A stretch of 5,519 nucleotides of DNA from Bordetella parapertussis. Its GTDB lineage: Bacteria; Pseudomonadota; Gammaproteobacteria; Burkholderiales; Burkholderiaceae_C. The notes under the pieces were generated by a model. It saw only the letters and a program-made list of their open reading frames with translations. It searched no databases and was not told the DNA's origin. A program made the translations under genes and the position numbers. This document shows positions 1-5,519 of the stretch, piece after piece. Position 1 is the stretch's first letter, and the number at the start of each line of letters is the position of its first letter. The stretch spans positions 1 through 5,519 of the forward strand of contig CAMDJU010000190.1 in NCBI GenBank assembly GCA_945900695.1. The letters are read 5' to 3'.

Positions 1-431
1 GTGTCCACCATGGTGCCTTCATCCACATAAGCGCCGATATTCACGTAGCTCGGCATCAAAATGGCGCCCTTGGCAATGTAGCTGCCACGCCGGGCCACGG
101 CAGGGGGAACCACGCGCACGCCACTTTCTTTCATTTCGGCTTCGCTCAAGTGTGAAAACTTGGTTTGCACCTTGTCGTAAAAGCCCAAGTCACCCGCTTT
201 GACCACTTGGTTGTCATTGAGCCGAAAGCTCAACAAAACGGCTTTTTTGATCCATTGGTGCGTGGTCCATTGGCCCACGGCCTCGCGGGTGGCCACCCGC
301 AAACGACCGGCATTGAGTTCGGCGATGACGTGGTCCACCGCTTCCACCACCTCTTTGGGGGCTGCCGCAGGGCTGAGTTGGGCCCGGGTTTCCCAAGCGT
401 TGTCGATGATGGATTGAAGCTGTTGACTCAT
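1..431 (-). CDS. dapD: 2,3,4,5-tetrahydropyridine-2,6-dicarboxylate N-succinyltransferase, N-terminal part (cut by left window edge)
   Basis: DapD transfers a succinyl group from succinyl-CoA to tetrahydrodipicolinate in the cytoplasm, the committing step of the succinylase branch to meso-diaminopimelate and lysine. The reading frame is open from the ATG at 431 to the left edge, giving 143 complete codons out of about 274 usual for the family. The translation follows E. coli DapD as I remember it nearly throughout: [10 protein letters not shown] at the N-terminus, [20 protein letters not shown] around residues 57-76, [12 protein letters not shown] around 105-116, then the first turns of the left-handed beta-helix, [18 protein letters not shown] at 126-143. 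The last complete codon (3-5) encodes Asp143, which aligns with the catalytic Asp141 of characterised DapD. The second catalytic residue, a glutamate near 189, lies outside the window. The ATG overlaps the dapC stop as ATGA and has no clear Shine-Dalgarno sequence, so translation is probably coupled to dapC. The identification is secure; only the C-terminal half is unseen. Confidence 0.97.
   Translation of the reverse strand, partial: MSQQLQSIIDNAWETRAQLSPAAAPKEVVEAVDHVIAELNAGRLRVATREAVGQWTTHQWIKKAVLLSFRLNDNQVVKAGDLGFYDKVQTKFSHLSEAEMKESGVRVVPPAVARRGSYIAKGAILMPSYVNIGAYVDEGTMVD
428..431 (-). promoter_or_regulatory. ATGA stop-start overlap coupling dapC and dapD
   Basis: The minus strand reads ATGA here: the dapD start ATG (431-429) shares two bases with the dapC stop TGA (430-428). 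No AGGAG-like sequence is visible in the roughly 15 bases upstream of the dapD ATG, inside dapC. A ribosome ending dapC is therefore the likely source of dapD initiation, by termination-reinitiation. The overlap is seen directly; the coupling is inferred. Confidence 0.8.
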
Positions 432-1648
432 GATGGAAGGACTGGGTTGTGTTGAAGAAATTGAACGATGCGCTCGGCCGCTTGCAAGCATTCATCGGTT
501 TGCGCCACCAAAGCCATGCGGATGCGACCTGAACCGGGGTTAACGCCTTGAAACTCGCGCGCTAAATAACTACCGGGCAAAACAGTGACATTGTATTGAG
601 CCAACAGTTGCTGGGCAAAAAGGTCATCGCGGTTTTGCCAACCTGGGGGCAAACCGGCCCACAGATAAAAACCTGCATCAGGCAAATGCACGTCCAGCAC
701 CTGGGCCAAAACGGGCGTCACACGGGCAAATTTTTCGCGGTACATCTGGCGGTTTTCACGCACATGCACCTCGTCTTGCCACAGGGCCTTGGAGGCCGCT
801 TGCACCATGCCGCTCATGGCACTGCCGTGGTAGGTGCGGTAGAGCAGGTATTTTTGAATGATCTCAGCGTCCCCAGCCACAAACCCGCTGCGCATCCCAG
901 GCACATTGCTGCGCTTAGACAGGCTGGTGAATGACACCAGGTTTTTGAAATCGGTCCTGCCCAAACGATGGGCCGCTTCCAGGCCGCCCAAAGGGGCATC
1001 ATCGCGGAAGTAAATTTCGCTGTAACACTCGTCTGAAGCGATGACAAAACCATAGCGGTCGCTCAGCTCAAACAAGGATTCCCATTCTGACATGGGCATG
1101 ACCGCACCCGTGGGGTTGCCCGGCGAGCACACAAACAGCAATTGGGTTTGGGCCCACACGGTCTCTGGCACGCTGGCCCAGTCTTGCGCAAAATTGCGCT
1201 GCGCCACAGATGGCACGTAATAAACGTCAGCACCGCCGAGCAAAGCCGCACCTTCGTAAATTTGATAGAAGGGATTGGGGCAAACCACCCAAGGGCGTTG
1301 CGTGCTGGCGTGGGGGTTGATCACCGCTTGGGCAAAAGAAAACAAAGCCTCGCGCGAACCATTGACCGGCAAAATTTGGCTTTGGCTGTCGAGCTTGACT
1401 TGGTATCGATCTGCCAACCACTGCGCGCAGGCTTGGCGCAGGCCCGGATCACCGGCTGTGGGGGGGTAGGCCGCCAAGCTGGAAAAAGCCTGATTCATGA
1501 CCTCCATGACCATGGGGGGTGTGGCGTGTCTGGGCTCACCAATCCCTAAGCTGATGCCTTTGTGTGCAGGACTGGGCTCAACACCGGCAAAAAGTTGGCG
1601 CAACCGCTCAAAAGGGTAGGGTTGCAGGCGGTCTAAAAGAGCATTCAT
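428..1648 (-). CDS. dapC: Succinyldiaminopimelate transaminase (PLP-dependent, class I/II aminotransferase)
   Basis: DapC is a cytoplasmic PLP enzyme that transaminates N-succinyl-2-amino-6-oxopimelate with glutamate, giving N-succinyl-LL-diaminopimelate. The protein is 406 residues from the chosen ATG, close to the roughly 400 of known betaproteobacterial DapC. Fold-type I landmarks appear in order: [13 protein letters not shown] at 33-45, the cofactor-phosphate loop NGSRE at 96-100, SPGNPTG at 175-181 (Asn178), [10 protein letters not shown] at 204-213 (Asp206 for the pyridine nitrogen, Tyr209), [14 protein letters not shown] at 242-255 with Lys245 as the Schiff-base lysine, and GRIRMAL near the C-terminus with Arg377 as the likely carboxylate-binding arginine. 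A GTG at 1684 in the same frame would add 12 residues (stop at 1685-1687 just upstream). I prefer the ATG at 1648 because [17 protein letters not shown] matches the usual family N-terminus. Its neighbour dapD, the preceding pathway step, overlaps by 4 bp. DapC can be hard to tell from ArgD-type or other aminotransferases by sequence alone, but the LQPYPFERL start, the [11 protein letters not shown] motif and dapD adjacency support this call. Confidence 0.95.
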   Translation of the reverse strand: MNALLDRLQPYPFERLRQLFAGVEPSPAHKGISLGIGEPRHATPPMVMEVMNQAFSSLAAYPPTAGDPGLRQACAQWLADRYQVKLDSQSQILPVNGSREALFSFAQAVINPHASTQRPWVVCPNPFYQIYEGAALLGGADVYYVPSVAQRNFAQDWASVPETVWAQTQLLFVCSPGNPTGAVMPMSEWESLFELSDRYGFVIASDECYSEIYFRDDAPLGGLEAAHRLGRTDFKNLVSFTSLSKRSNVPGMRSGFVAGDAEIIQKYLLYRTYHGSAMSGMVQAASKALWQDEVHVRENRQMYREKFARVTPVLAQVLDVHLPDAGFYLWAGLPPGWQNRDDLFAQQLLAQYNVTVLPGSYLAREFQGVNPGSGRIRMALVAQTDECLQAAERIVQFLQHNPVLPS

Positions 1649-1655
1649 GGCTGGT

Positions 1656-1661
1656 ATTATC
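1656..1661 (-). promoter_or_regulatory. Candidate -10 element for dapCD, implying a leaderless or nearly leaderless mRNA
   Basis: On the minus strand this is GATAAT, five of six matches to TATAAT, followed by seven bases (ACCAGCC) and then the dapC ATG. Sigma-70 transcription usually starts about seven bases past the -10 element, which puts the start at or one base before the ATG. A weak AAGGG lies 12 bases upstream of the ATG and could be a poor ribosome binding site if transcription starts further up. No good -35 is visible at the usual distance, so this stays tentative. Confidence 0.3.
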
Positions 1662-1676
1662 CCTTGTACATCTCCA

Positions 1677-1692
1677 CCAAGCACTCACTTGG
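1677..1692. repeat. Short inverted repeat CCAAG-N6-CTTGG, possible operator
   Basis: Arms CCAAG (1677-1681) and CTTGG (1688-1692) flank a 6-base spacer, CACTCA. The dyad sits in the divergent gap, 28 bp upstream of the dapC ATG and 37 bp upstream of the HPt ATG, where a regulator could affect both directions. The arms are short enough to occur by chance, and I do not recognise the binding site of a particular regulator. Confidence 0.25.
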
Positions 1693-1729
1693 AACCCCTT
1701 ATTCCCCTGCTCCTCGCCATTTACCCATC

Positions 1730-2119
1730 ATGAATGCAGATTTTGCTCATCTTGATTTAAGCCAAGCGGCCCAATACGCGGTTGATGCAGCCCTGTTGCC
1801 CAGTTTGATGGAGACTTTTGCGGGCTCTTTGGCCAAAGAACGCATTGCCATTGAATCCTTGTTGTCCGGAGACGATGCAGCAGCGGTGCGCATGAGCCTG
1901 CATTCCCTCAAAGGTTTCGTGCCGATTTTTTGTCAAAGCGCTCTGGCCCAAGAGGTCATCCAGCTCGAATCTTTGGGCCGCAAAGAAAGCATGGACAGCT
2001 TGCGCCCTCGACTGAATCAGTTGGTGACCCAGCTTTTGGCGTTGGAAAACGATGTCCAACGGTGGCAGGAGCGTTATCAACGCGACCCCCACAATCCCGG
2101 CCTGTTCCCGTCAGTTTGA
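1730..2119 (+). CDS. Free-standing histidine phosphotransfer (HPt) domain protein
   Basis: This is a 129-residue, single-domain protein without signal peptide or membrane segment, predicted to act in the cytoplasm as a phosphorelay intermediate. The HPt signature HSLKG is at 58-62 with His58 as the probable phospho-acceptor. It sits in an otherwise helical sequence that follows the family layout: helix around 22-46 (LLPSLMETFAGSL...IESLLSG), a DDAAAV turn, the histidine helix around 50-68, ALAQEVIQLE at 71-80 and a C-terminal helix pair around 90-117. HPt proteins normally accept phosphate from a hybrid kinase receiver domain and pass it to another receiver. Neither partner is in the window. 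After the signature, the usual small residue is Phe63 and the usual Gly is Cys68 (KGFVPIFC). The ATG at 1730 is chosen because the in-frame TTG at 1664 would add a poorly HPt-like 22 residues and run through the divergent promoter region. smc begins 38 bp downstream on the same strand. The partner and process are unknown. Confidence 0.85.
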   Translation: MNADFAHLDLSQAAQYAVDAALLPSLMETFAGSLAKERIAIESLLSGDDAAAVRMSLHSLKGFVPIFCQSALAQEVIQLESLGRKESMDSLRPRLNQLVTQLLALENDVQRWQERYQRDPHNPGLFPSV

Positions 2120-2137
2120 CGGCCATGGTTTTTTTTT
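2108..2137 (+). terminator. Candidate weak intrinsic terminator or attenuator at the HPt-smc junction
   Basis: A perfect 6-bp hairpin, CCGTCA (2108-2113) / TGACGG (2117-2122) with loop GTT, overlaps the HPt stop codon TGA (2117-2119). After six further bases (CCATGG) comes a run of nine T (2129-2137). The stem plus T-tract suggests Rho-independent termination. The short stem and the 6-base gap before the T-tract make it weaker than a canonical terminator. It may let a fraction of transcripts through into smc. Confidence 0.4.
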
Positions 2138-2145
2138 GAATCTTT

Positions 2146-2150
2146 ACAGG
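2146..2150 (+). promoter_or_regulatory. Ribosome binding site of smc
   Basis: ACAGG lies 7 bases upstream of the smc GTG (2158). The match to the anti-Shine-Dalgarno is only AGG, but its spacing is right. It supports GTG as the start. Confidence 0.5.
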
Positions 2151-2157
2151 CTTTTCG

Positions 2158-5100
2158 GTGCGTCTCAATTCCATTAAGTTATCCGGCTTCAAGTCGTTTG
2201 CCGAACCCACCCATTTCATGCTGCCTGGCCAATTGGTGGGGGTGGTGGGCCCCAACGGGTGCGGCAAATCCAACATCATCGATGCGGTGCGTTGGGTGCT
2301 GGGCGAAAGCCGGGCCAGCGAGTTGCGCGGAGAGTCCATGCAAGACGTCATCTTCAATGGCACCACCACGCGCAAGTCCTCCAGCCGCTCCAGTGTTGAA
2401 CTGATTTTCGACAACGGCGACCACCGCGCAGGCGGGCAATGGAGCCAGTTCCCAGAAATTGCGGTCAAGCGGGTCTTGACCCGAGACGGCACGAGCAGTT
2501 ACTACATCAACAACCAACCGGTGCGCCGCCGGGATGTGCAAGATGTGTTTTTGGGCACGGGTTTGGGGCCAAGGGCCTACGCCATCATTGGCCAGGGCAC
2601 GATCAGCCGCATCATCGAGTCCAAGCCCGAAGAGTTGCGCTTGTTTTTGGAAGAGGCCGCCGGCGTATCCAAATACAAAGAGCGCCGCCGCGAAACCGAG
2701 AACCGCTTGAGCGACACGCGTGAAAACCTCACCCGTGTGGAAGATATCTTGCGCGAACTCAATGCCAATTTGGAAAAGCTCGAGCGCCAGGCCGAGGTCG
2801 CCCAACGCTTCAAAGACTTGCAGCATCAAGTGGGCTTGAAACAACAACAATTTTGGTTTTTGAAACGCGCCGAAGCCTTGGTTGATCAACACCAATTGCA
2901 AGAAAGCATCCTGCAAGCCACCAATGGCCTGGAGTCCAAAGTGGCCGACTTGCGCCACATCGAAGCCGATCTGGAAACGATCCGCCAAGCCCACTATGCC
3001 GCTGGTGACCAGGTCAATCAAAGCCAAGGTTTGCTGTATGAGGCCAGCGCCGAAGTGGGCCGGTTGGAGGCGGAAATTCGATTTGTGGTCGAGGGTCGCC
3101 AACGCGCCCTTGCGCGCATCGAACAAGTCAAAGCCCAGGCCGTGCAATGGCACGATCAGTGGGTGCAGGCCCAAGAGGAGCTCGAACGCTTGGCCAACCA
3201 AAGCGCCGATGGCGATGAGCAGGCGGAAATTTTGCAAGCCCAGTGCGAAGAGCAGCAAACCCATCTGCCCCAGCTGGAAGACGCGGTGCGCCAAGCCCAA
3301 TCGTCAGCCAATGAGCAGCGCTTGCAGGTCGTGCAAGTGCAACAACACATCCAGGTTTTGGCGGCCGATCAACGCAATCTGGAAGAACAGCGCCGCCAAA
3401 TGGAGCTGCGCCGCGACAAGCTCGACAACGACAAACGGGCCTTGGCCTTGCCCGACCTGCAACATGTCGAACAGGCACGCACCTCGATGCAGCAAGCCCA
3501 AGCCCAGGCCGAACAGGCCCAGGCTTCACTGCTGGATTTGGAAGCCGCCTTGCCCGAATTGGATGGTCAGCGCCAGGGAGCCCAGATCGCGGTCAACACC
3601 GAGTCTTCCCGCCAAGCCGATTTGTCCGCCCGATTGCAAGCCCTCAAAGCCCTGCAAGAAAGGGTCAAAACAGACCAAAAGCTCAGCCCGTGGCTGAGCC
3701 GACATGGCTTGGACAACTTGCAAGCCCTGTGGAGCCGACTTCACATCGAGCCAGGGTGGGAAAACGCCCTGGAAGCGGCTTTGCGCGAACGCCTCTCCGC
3801 CTTGGAAGTGGGTCAATTGGACTTGGTCAAGGCCTTTGCCCAGGAACCGCCCCCCACAAAACTCAGCTTTTACAGCGCCTCATCAGGTGCGGTGAGCCCA
3901 TCGAGCGACGCACGCAGCCGGTTGGTCGATTTGCTGCGCATCCATGATGCGGGCCAAAAATCCTTGCTCTCGCATTGGCTGGCCCATGTGTTCACGGCCC
4001 CCACCCTGGAGGCCGCGTTGTCACAGCGGGCGACCCTGATGCCAGGTGAAGTGATTTATGTGCCCCAAGGACATGCGGTCACCCAAATGAGTGTGGGCTT
4101 TTACGCGCCCGACAACGAGCAAGCGGGTTTGTTGGCGCGGGCGCAGGAAATTGAAAACCTCGAGAAACAAGTGCGTGCCCAGGCCCTTATCTTTGAAGAG
4201 GCCCGCAGCACTTTGGCCCTTGCCGAGGCCGCCTACAACGAGGCCCGGCTGCAACTCAATGGCGCCCGCTTGGCTGCCAGCGAGACGCAAGCCAAGGCCC
4301 ATGCCTTGCAAGTCGCGTCCCTGCAATTGGATCAATTGGCTGAGCAAACGCAAAACCGCTCGCAACAAATTGAACAAGATTTGGCAGACATTGAAGCGGT
4401 GGCCCAAGACCTGCAAGCGCGAGGGGTGCAGTCGCAAGCGCGTTTTGAAGAGCTGGACATGCAGCTTGCCGATGGCCAAGAGCGGCATGTCCAACTAGAA
4501 GATTTGGCCATGGCCGCCCAACGCCGCTTGGACGATGCCCGCGAGCAACTGCGCAGCTTAGAGCGCCAAGCCCAAGAGGCCGATTTCAACCGACGCACGC
4601 TGGTCAGCCGCCAAGCCGAACTCAACCGCGCCATCGAAACGGCCCAAAAGCAAATTCAAACCATGGCGGCACAGCAAGCGCAGGCCGAAGAGGAATTGCA
4701 GCGTCTGTCGGATGTGGCCGCGCAAGCAGGCTTGCAAGCGGCGCTGGCGCTCAAGTCTGAGCGCGAGGCCAGCTTGGGTGCCAAACGCAGTGAATACGAC
4801 GACCTGACCACCAAATTGCGCGCCAGCGATGAGCGCCGATTGCAAATTGAGCGCGAACTCGACCCCCTGCGCCAGCGCATCACCGAGCTGCAGCTCAAAG
4901 AGCAAGCTGCCCGCCTGGGGTCGGACCAATACAACCAAATGCTGGTCGATGCGCAAGCCGATTTAGAGGCCTTGGCCTTGTCTGTGGCCCAAGACCAGGT
5001 GCGCATCCACGGCATGCAAACCGAAATCGACCGGCTCAACCGGGAGATTCAATCTTTGGGGGCCGTCAACTTGGCCGCGCTGGAAGAGCTCAGCAGTGCG

Positions 5101-5519
5101 CGAGAACGCAAGGGCTTTTTGGACGCCCAATCGGCCGACCTCAACGAAGCCATGGTCACGCTGGAAGATGCCATCAAGAAAATTGACGCGGAAACCCGTG
5201 ACCTGTTGGGCGGCACCTTCAAAACCGTCAACGAGCACTTTGGCCGCATGTTCCCCGAGTTGTTTGGCGGTGGCAATGCCCGCTTGGTAATGACCGGCGA
5301 GGAAATTTTGGACTCCGGTGTCCAAGTGATGGCCCAGCCGCCGGGCAAGAAAAACCAAACCATTCACTTGCTCTCCGGTGGCGAAAAAGCCCTGACCGCG
5401 ATTGCCTTGGTGTTTGCCATTTTCCAACTCAACCCGGCACCTTTTTGCTTGCTCGACGAGGTCGATGCCCCGCTGGATGACGCCAACACAGAGCGATACG
5501 CCAAATTGGTCTCCAGCAT
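2158..5519 (+). CDS. smc: Chromosome segregation protein SMC (ABC-type ATPase), C-terminus cut by right window edge
   Basis: SMC is the long coiled-coil ATPase of bacterial condensin. It dimerises at its hinge, binds ScpA/ScpB at its heads and organises newly replicated chromosomes. The window shows 1120 residues, uninterrupted; about 50 residues are missing compared with a usual length near 1170. Layout: N-terminal half-head 1-170 with RLNSIKLSGFKSF at the start, Walker A GPNGCGKSN at 31-39 (Lys37), Q-loop Gln146 in IIGQGTISR, and FLEEAAGVSKYKERR from 163; coiled-coil arm about 175-500; hinge about 508-660; returning arm about 665-965; the conserved SLGAVNLAALEEL joint at 966-978; C-terminal half-head from about 1015 with signature LSGGEKA at 1072-1078, Walker B FCLLDE at 1096-1101 (Glu1101 catalytic) and D-loop PLDDAN from 1105. 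The start is fixed: an in-frame stop lies at 2137-2139, and the next ATG (2218) would remove the conserved N-terminus. In many Burkholderiales zipA and ligA follow; they would lie beyond the edge. The ScpA and ScpB partners are not in view. Confidence 0.98.
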   Translation, partial: MRLNSIKLSGFKSFAEPTHFMLPGQLVGVVGPNGCGKSNIIDAVRWVLGESRASELRGESMQDVIFNGTTTRKSSSRSSVELIFDNGDHRAGGQWSQFPEIAVKRVLTRDGTSSYYINNQPVRRRDVQDVFLGTGLGPRAYAIIGQGTISRIIESKPEELRLFLEEAAGVSKYKERRRETENRLSDTRENLTRVEDILRELNANLEKLERQAEVAQRFKDLQHQVGLKQQQFWFLKRAEALVDQHQLQESILQATNGLESKVADLRHIEADLETIRQAHYAAGDQVNQSQGLLYEASAEVGRLEAEIRFVVEGRQRALARIEQVKAQAVQWHDQWVQAQEELERLANQSADGDEQAEILQAQCEEQQTHLPQLEDAVRQAQSSANEQRLQVVQVQQHIQVLAADQRNLEEQRRQMELRRDKLDNDKRALALPDLQHVEQARTSMQQAQAQAEQAQASLLDLEAALPELDGQRQGAQIAVNTESSRQADLSARLQALKALQERVKTDQKLSPWLSRHGLDNLQALWSRLHIEPGWENALEAALRERLSALEVGQLDLVKAFAQEPPPTKLSFYSASSGAVSPSSDARSRLVDLLRIHDAGQKSLLSHWLAHVFTAPTLEAALSQRATLMPGEVIYVPQGHAVTQMSVGFYAPDNEQAGLLARAQEIENLEKQVRAQALIFEEARSTLALAEAAYNEARLQLNGARLAASETQAKAHALQVASLQLDQLAEQTQNRSQQIEQDLADIEAVAQDLQARGVQSQARFEELDMQLADGQERHVQLEDLAMAAQRRLDDAREQLRSLERQAQEADFNRRTLVSRQAELNRAIETAQKQIQTMAAQQAQAEEELQRLSDVAAQAGLQAALALKSEREASLGAKRSEYDDLTTKLRASDERRLQIERELDPLRQRITELQLKEQAARLGSDQYNQMLVDAQADLEALALSVAQDQVRIHGMQTEIDRLNREIQSLGAVNLAALEELSSARERKGFLDAQSADLNEAMVTLEDAIKKIDAETRDLLGGTFKTVNEHFGRMFPELFGGGNARLVMTGEEILDSGVQVMAQPPGKKNQTIHLLSGGEKALTAIALVFAIFQLNPAPFCLLDEVDAPLDDANTERYAKLVSS

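Larger units (their letters stand above)
1649..1729. promoter_or_regulatory. Divergent intergenic region between dapC and the HPt gene
   Basis: This 81-bp gap separates the dapC start (minus) from the HPt gene start (plus) and must hold the promoters for both directions unless they lie inside the genes. It contains an AT-rich core, TATTATC at 1655-1661, which reads as a -10-like element on both strands, and a 5-bp dyad at 1677-1692. I found no convincing -35 hexamer at 16-18 bp spacing for either direction. The HPt ATG at 1730 has no recognisable Shine-Dalgarno sequence in the 20 bases before it. Confidence 0.5.

Noticed and set aside
165..455. Plus-strand open frame antisense to dapD and the dapC end
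   Set aside because: dapD on the minus strand matches its family nearly residue by residue here; the plus-strand translation has no recognisable features.
1142..1549. Plus-strand 135-codon frame opposite dapC
   Set aside because: Overlaps the dapC segment with the SPGNPTG and NGSRE motifs; no ribosome binding site or family resemblance.
1649..1684. N-terminal extension of DapC from GTG at 1684
   Set aside because: The extra 12 residues have no family support, and they would cover the candidate -10 element. Homologues begin near [16 protein letters not shown].
1664..1729. N-terminal extension of the HPt protein from TTG at 1664
   Set aside because: It would add 22 residues of non-helical, Pro-rich sequence and occupy most of the divergent gap. 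The ATG at 1730 gives a normal-length HPt domain.
2179..3300. A 373-codon open frame on the minus strand, antisense to smc
   Set aside because: Its codons lie exactly opposite smc codons, so it stays open wherever smc avoids TTA, CTA and TCA, which are rare in this genome. It ends precisely at an smc TTA codon (2179-2181). Its translation resembles no family, whereas smc is unmistakable in the other strand.
3488..3526. Short repeated CAAGCC/CAGGCC units considered as a repeat array or CRISPR
   Set aside because: Units are about 6 bp, imperfect and in frame with smc, coding for a Gln/Ala-rich coiled coil. There are no spacers of constant length.
2882..3697. A 271-codon plus-strand frame within smc
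   Set aside because: Shifted frame of the SMC coiled coil, very rich in Lys, Pro, Trp and Cys and with no recognisable domain. The smc frame continues through it with normal heptad-type sequence.
3526..5427. A series of further minus-strand open frames (3526-3816, 4021-4494, 4558-4956, 4963-5427) that look like an antisense gene array
   Set aside because: Same cause: each ends opposite a TTA or TCA codon of smc (for example TTA at 4558 and 4963, TCA at 4021). They are composition shadows of one long real gene.

Overview
This window looks like ordinary core chromosome from a betaproteobacterium, most likely Burkholderiales and perhaps a Comamonadaceae relative. That placement is an inference from three things: the divergent dapC/smc arrangement, moderately GC-rich codon use with frequent TTG, CAA and GCC, and the form of the SMC hinge. 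No mobile element, CRISPR array, tRNA, rRNA or integration scar is visible. Genes fill almost the whole window. The only non-coding stretches are 81 bp (1649-1729) and 38 bp (2120-2157).

Left part, minus strand (1-1648): dapC followed by the first half of dapD, joined by a 4-bp ATGA overlap, so they are almost certainly one transcript with coupled translation. They encode consecutive steps of the succinylase branch of the lysine/meso-diaminopimelate pathway. DapD succinylates tetrahydrodipicolinate. DapC then transaminates the product to N-succinyl-LL-diaminopimelate. The next enzyme, DapE, is not in view and would lie beyond the left edge if the operon follows the common order. dapD is cut by the window edge just after the codon for its catalytic aspartate.

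Centre (1649-2157): a short divergent intergenic region, then a 129-residue free-standing histidine phosphotransfer (HPt) domain protein on the plus strand, then a 38-bp gap. The gap holds a T9 tract, and a small hairpin overlaps the HPt stop codon. The HPt gene is the least expected item here. It carries the HSLKG motif with a phospho-acceptor histidine at residue 58, but no sensor kinase or response regulator lies nearby in the window.

Right part, plus strand (2158-5519): smc, the chromosome segregation ATPase, starts at GTG and runs off the right edge. All 1120 complete codons read through without interruption. Both ATPase half-heads, two coiled-coil arms of similar length and a diverged hinge are present. 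Only about 50 C-terminal residues are missing.

Functionally the window joins cell-wall/lysine precursor synthesis on one strand to chromosome organisation on the other, with an orphan phosphorelay module between them. I did not find a clearly new system. The points most worth a second look are the HPt gene, the near-leaderless dapC start and the hairpin/T-tract at the hpt-smc junction.
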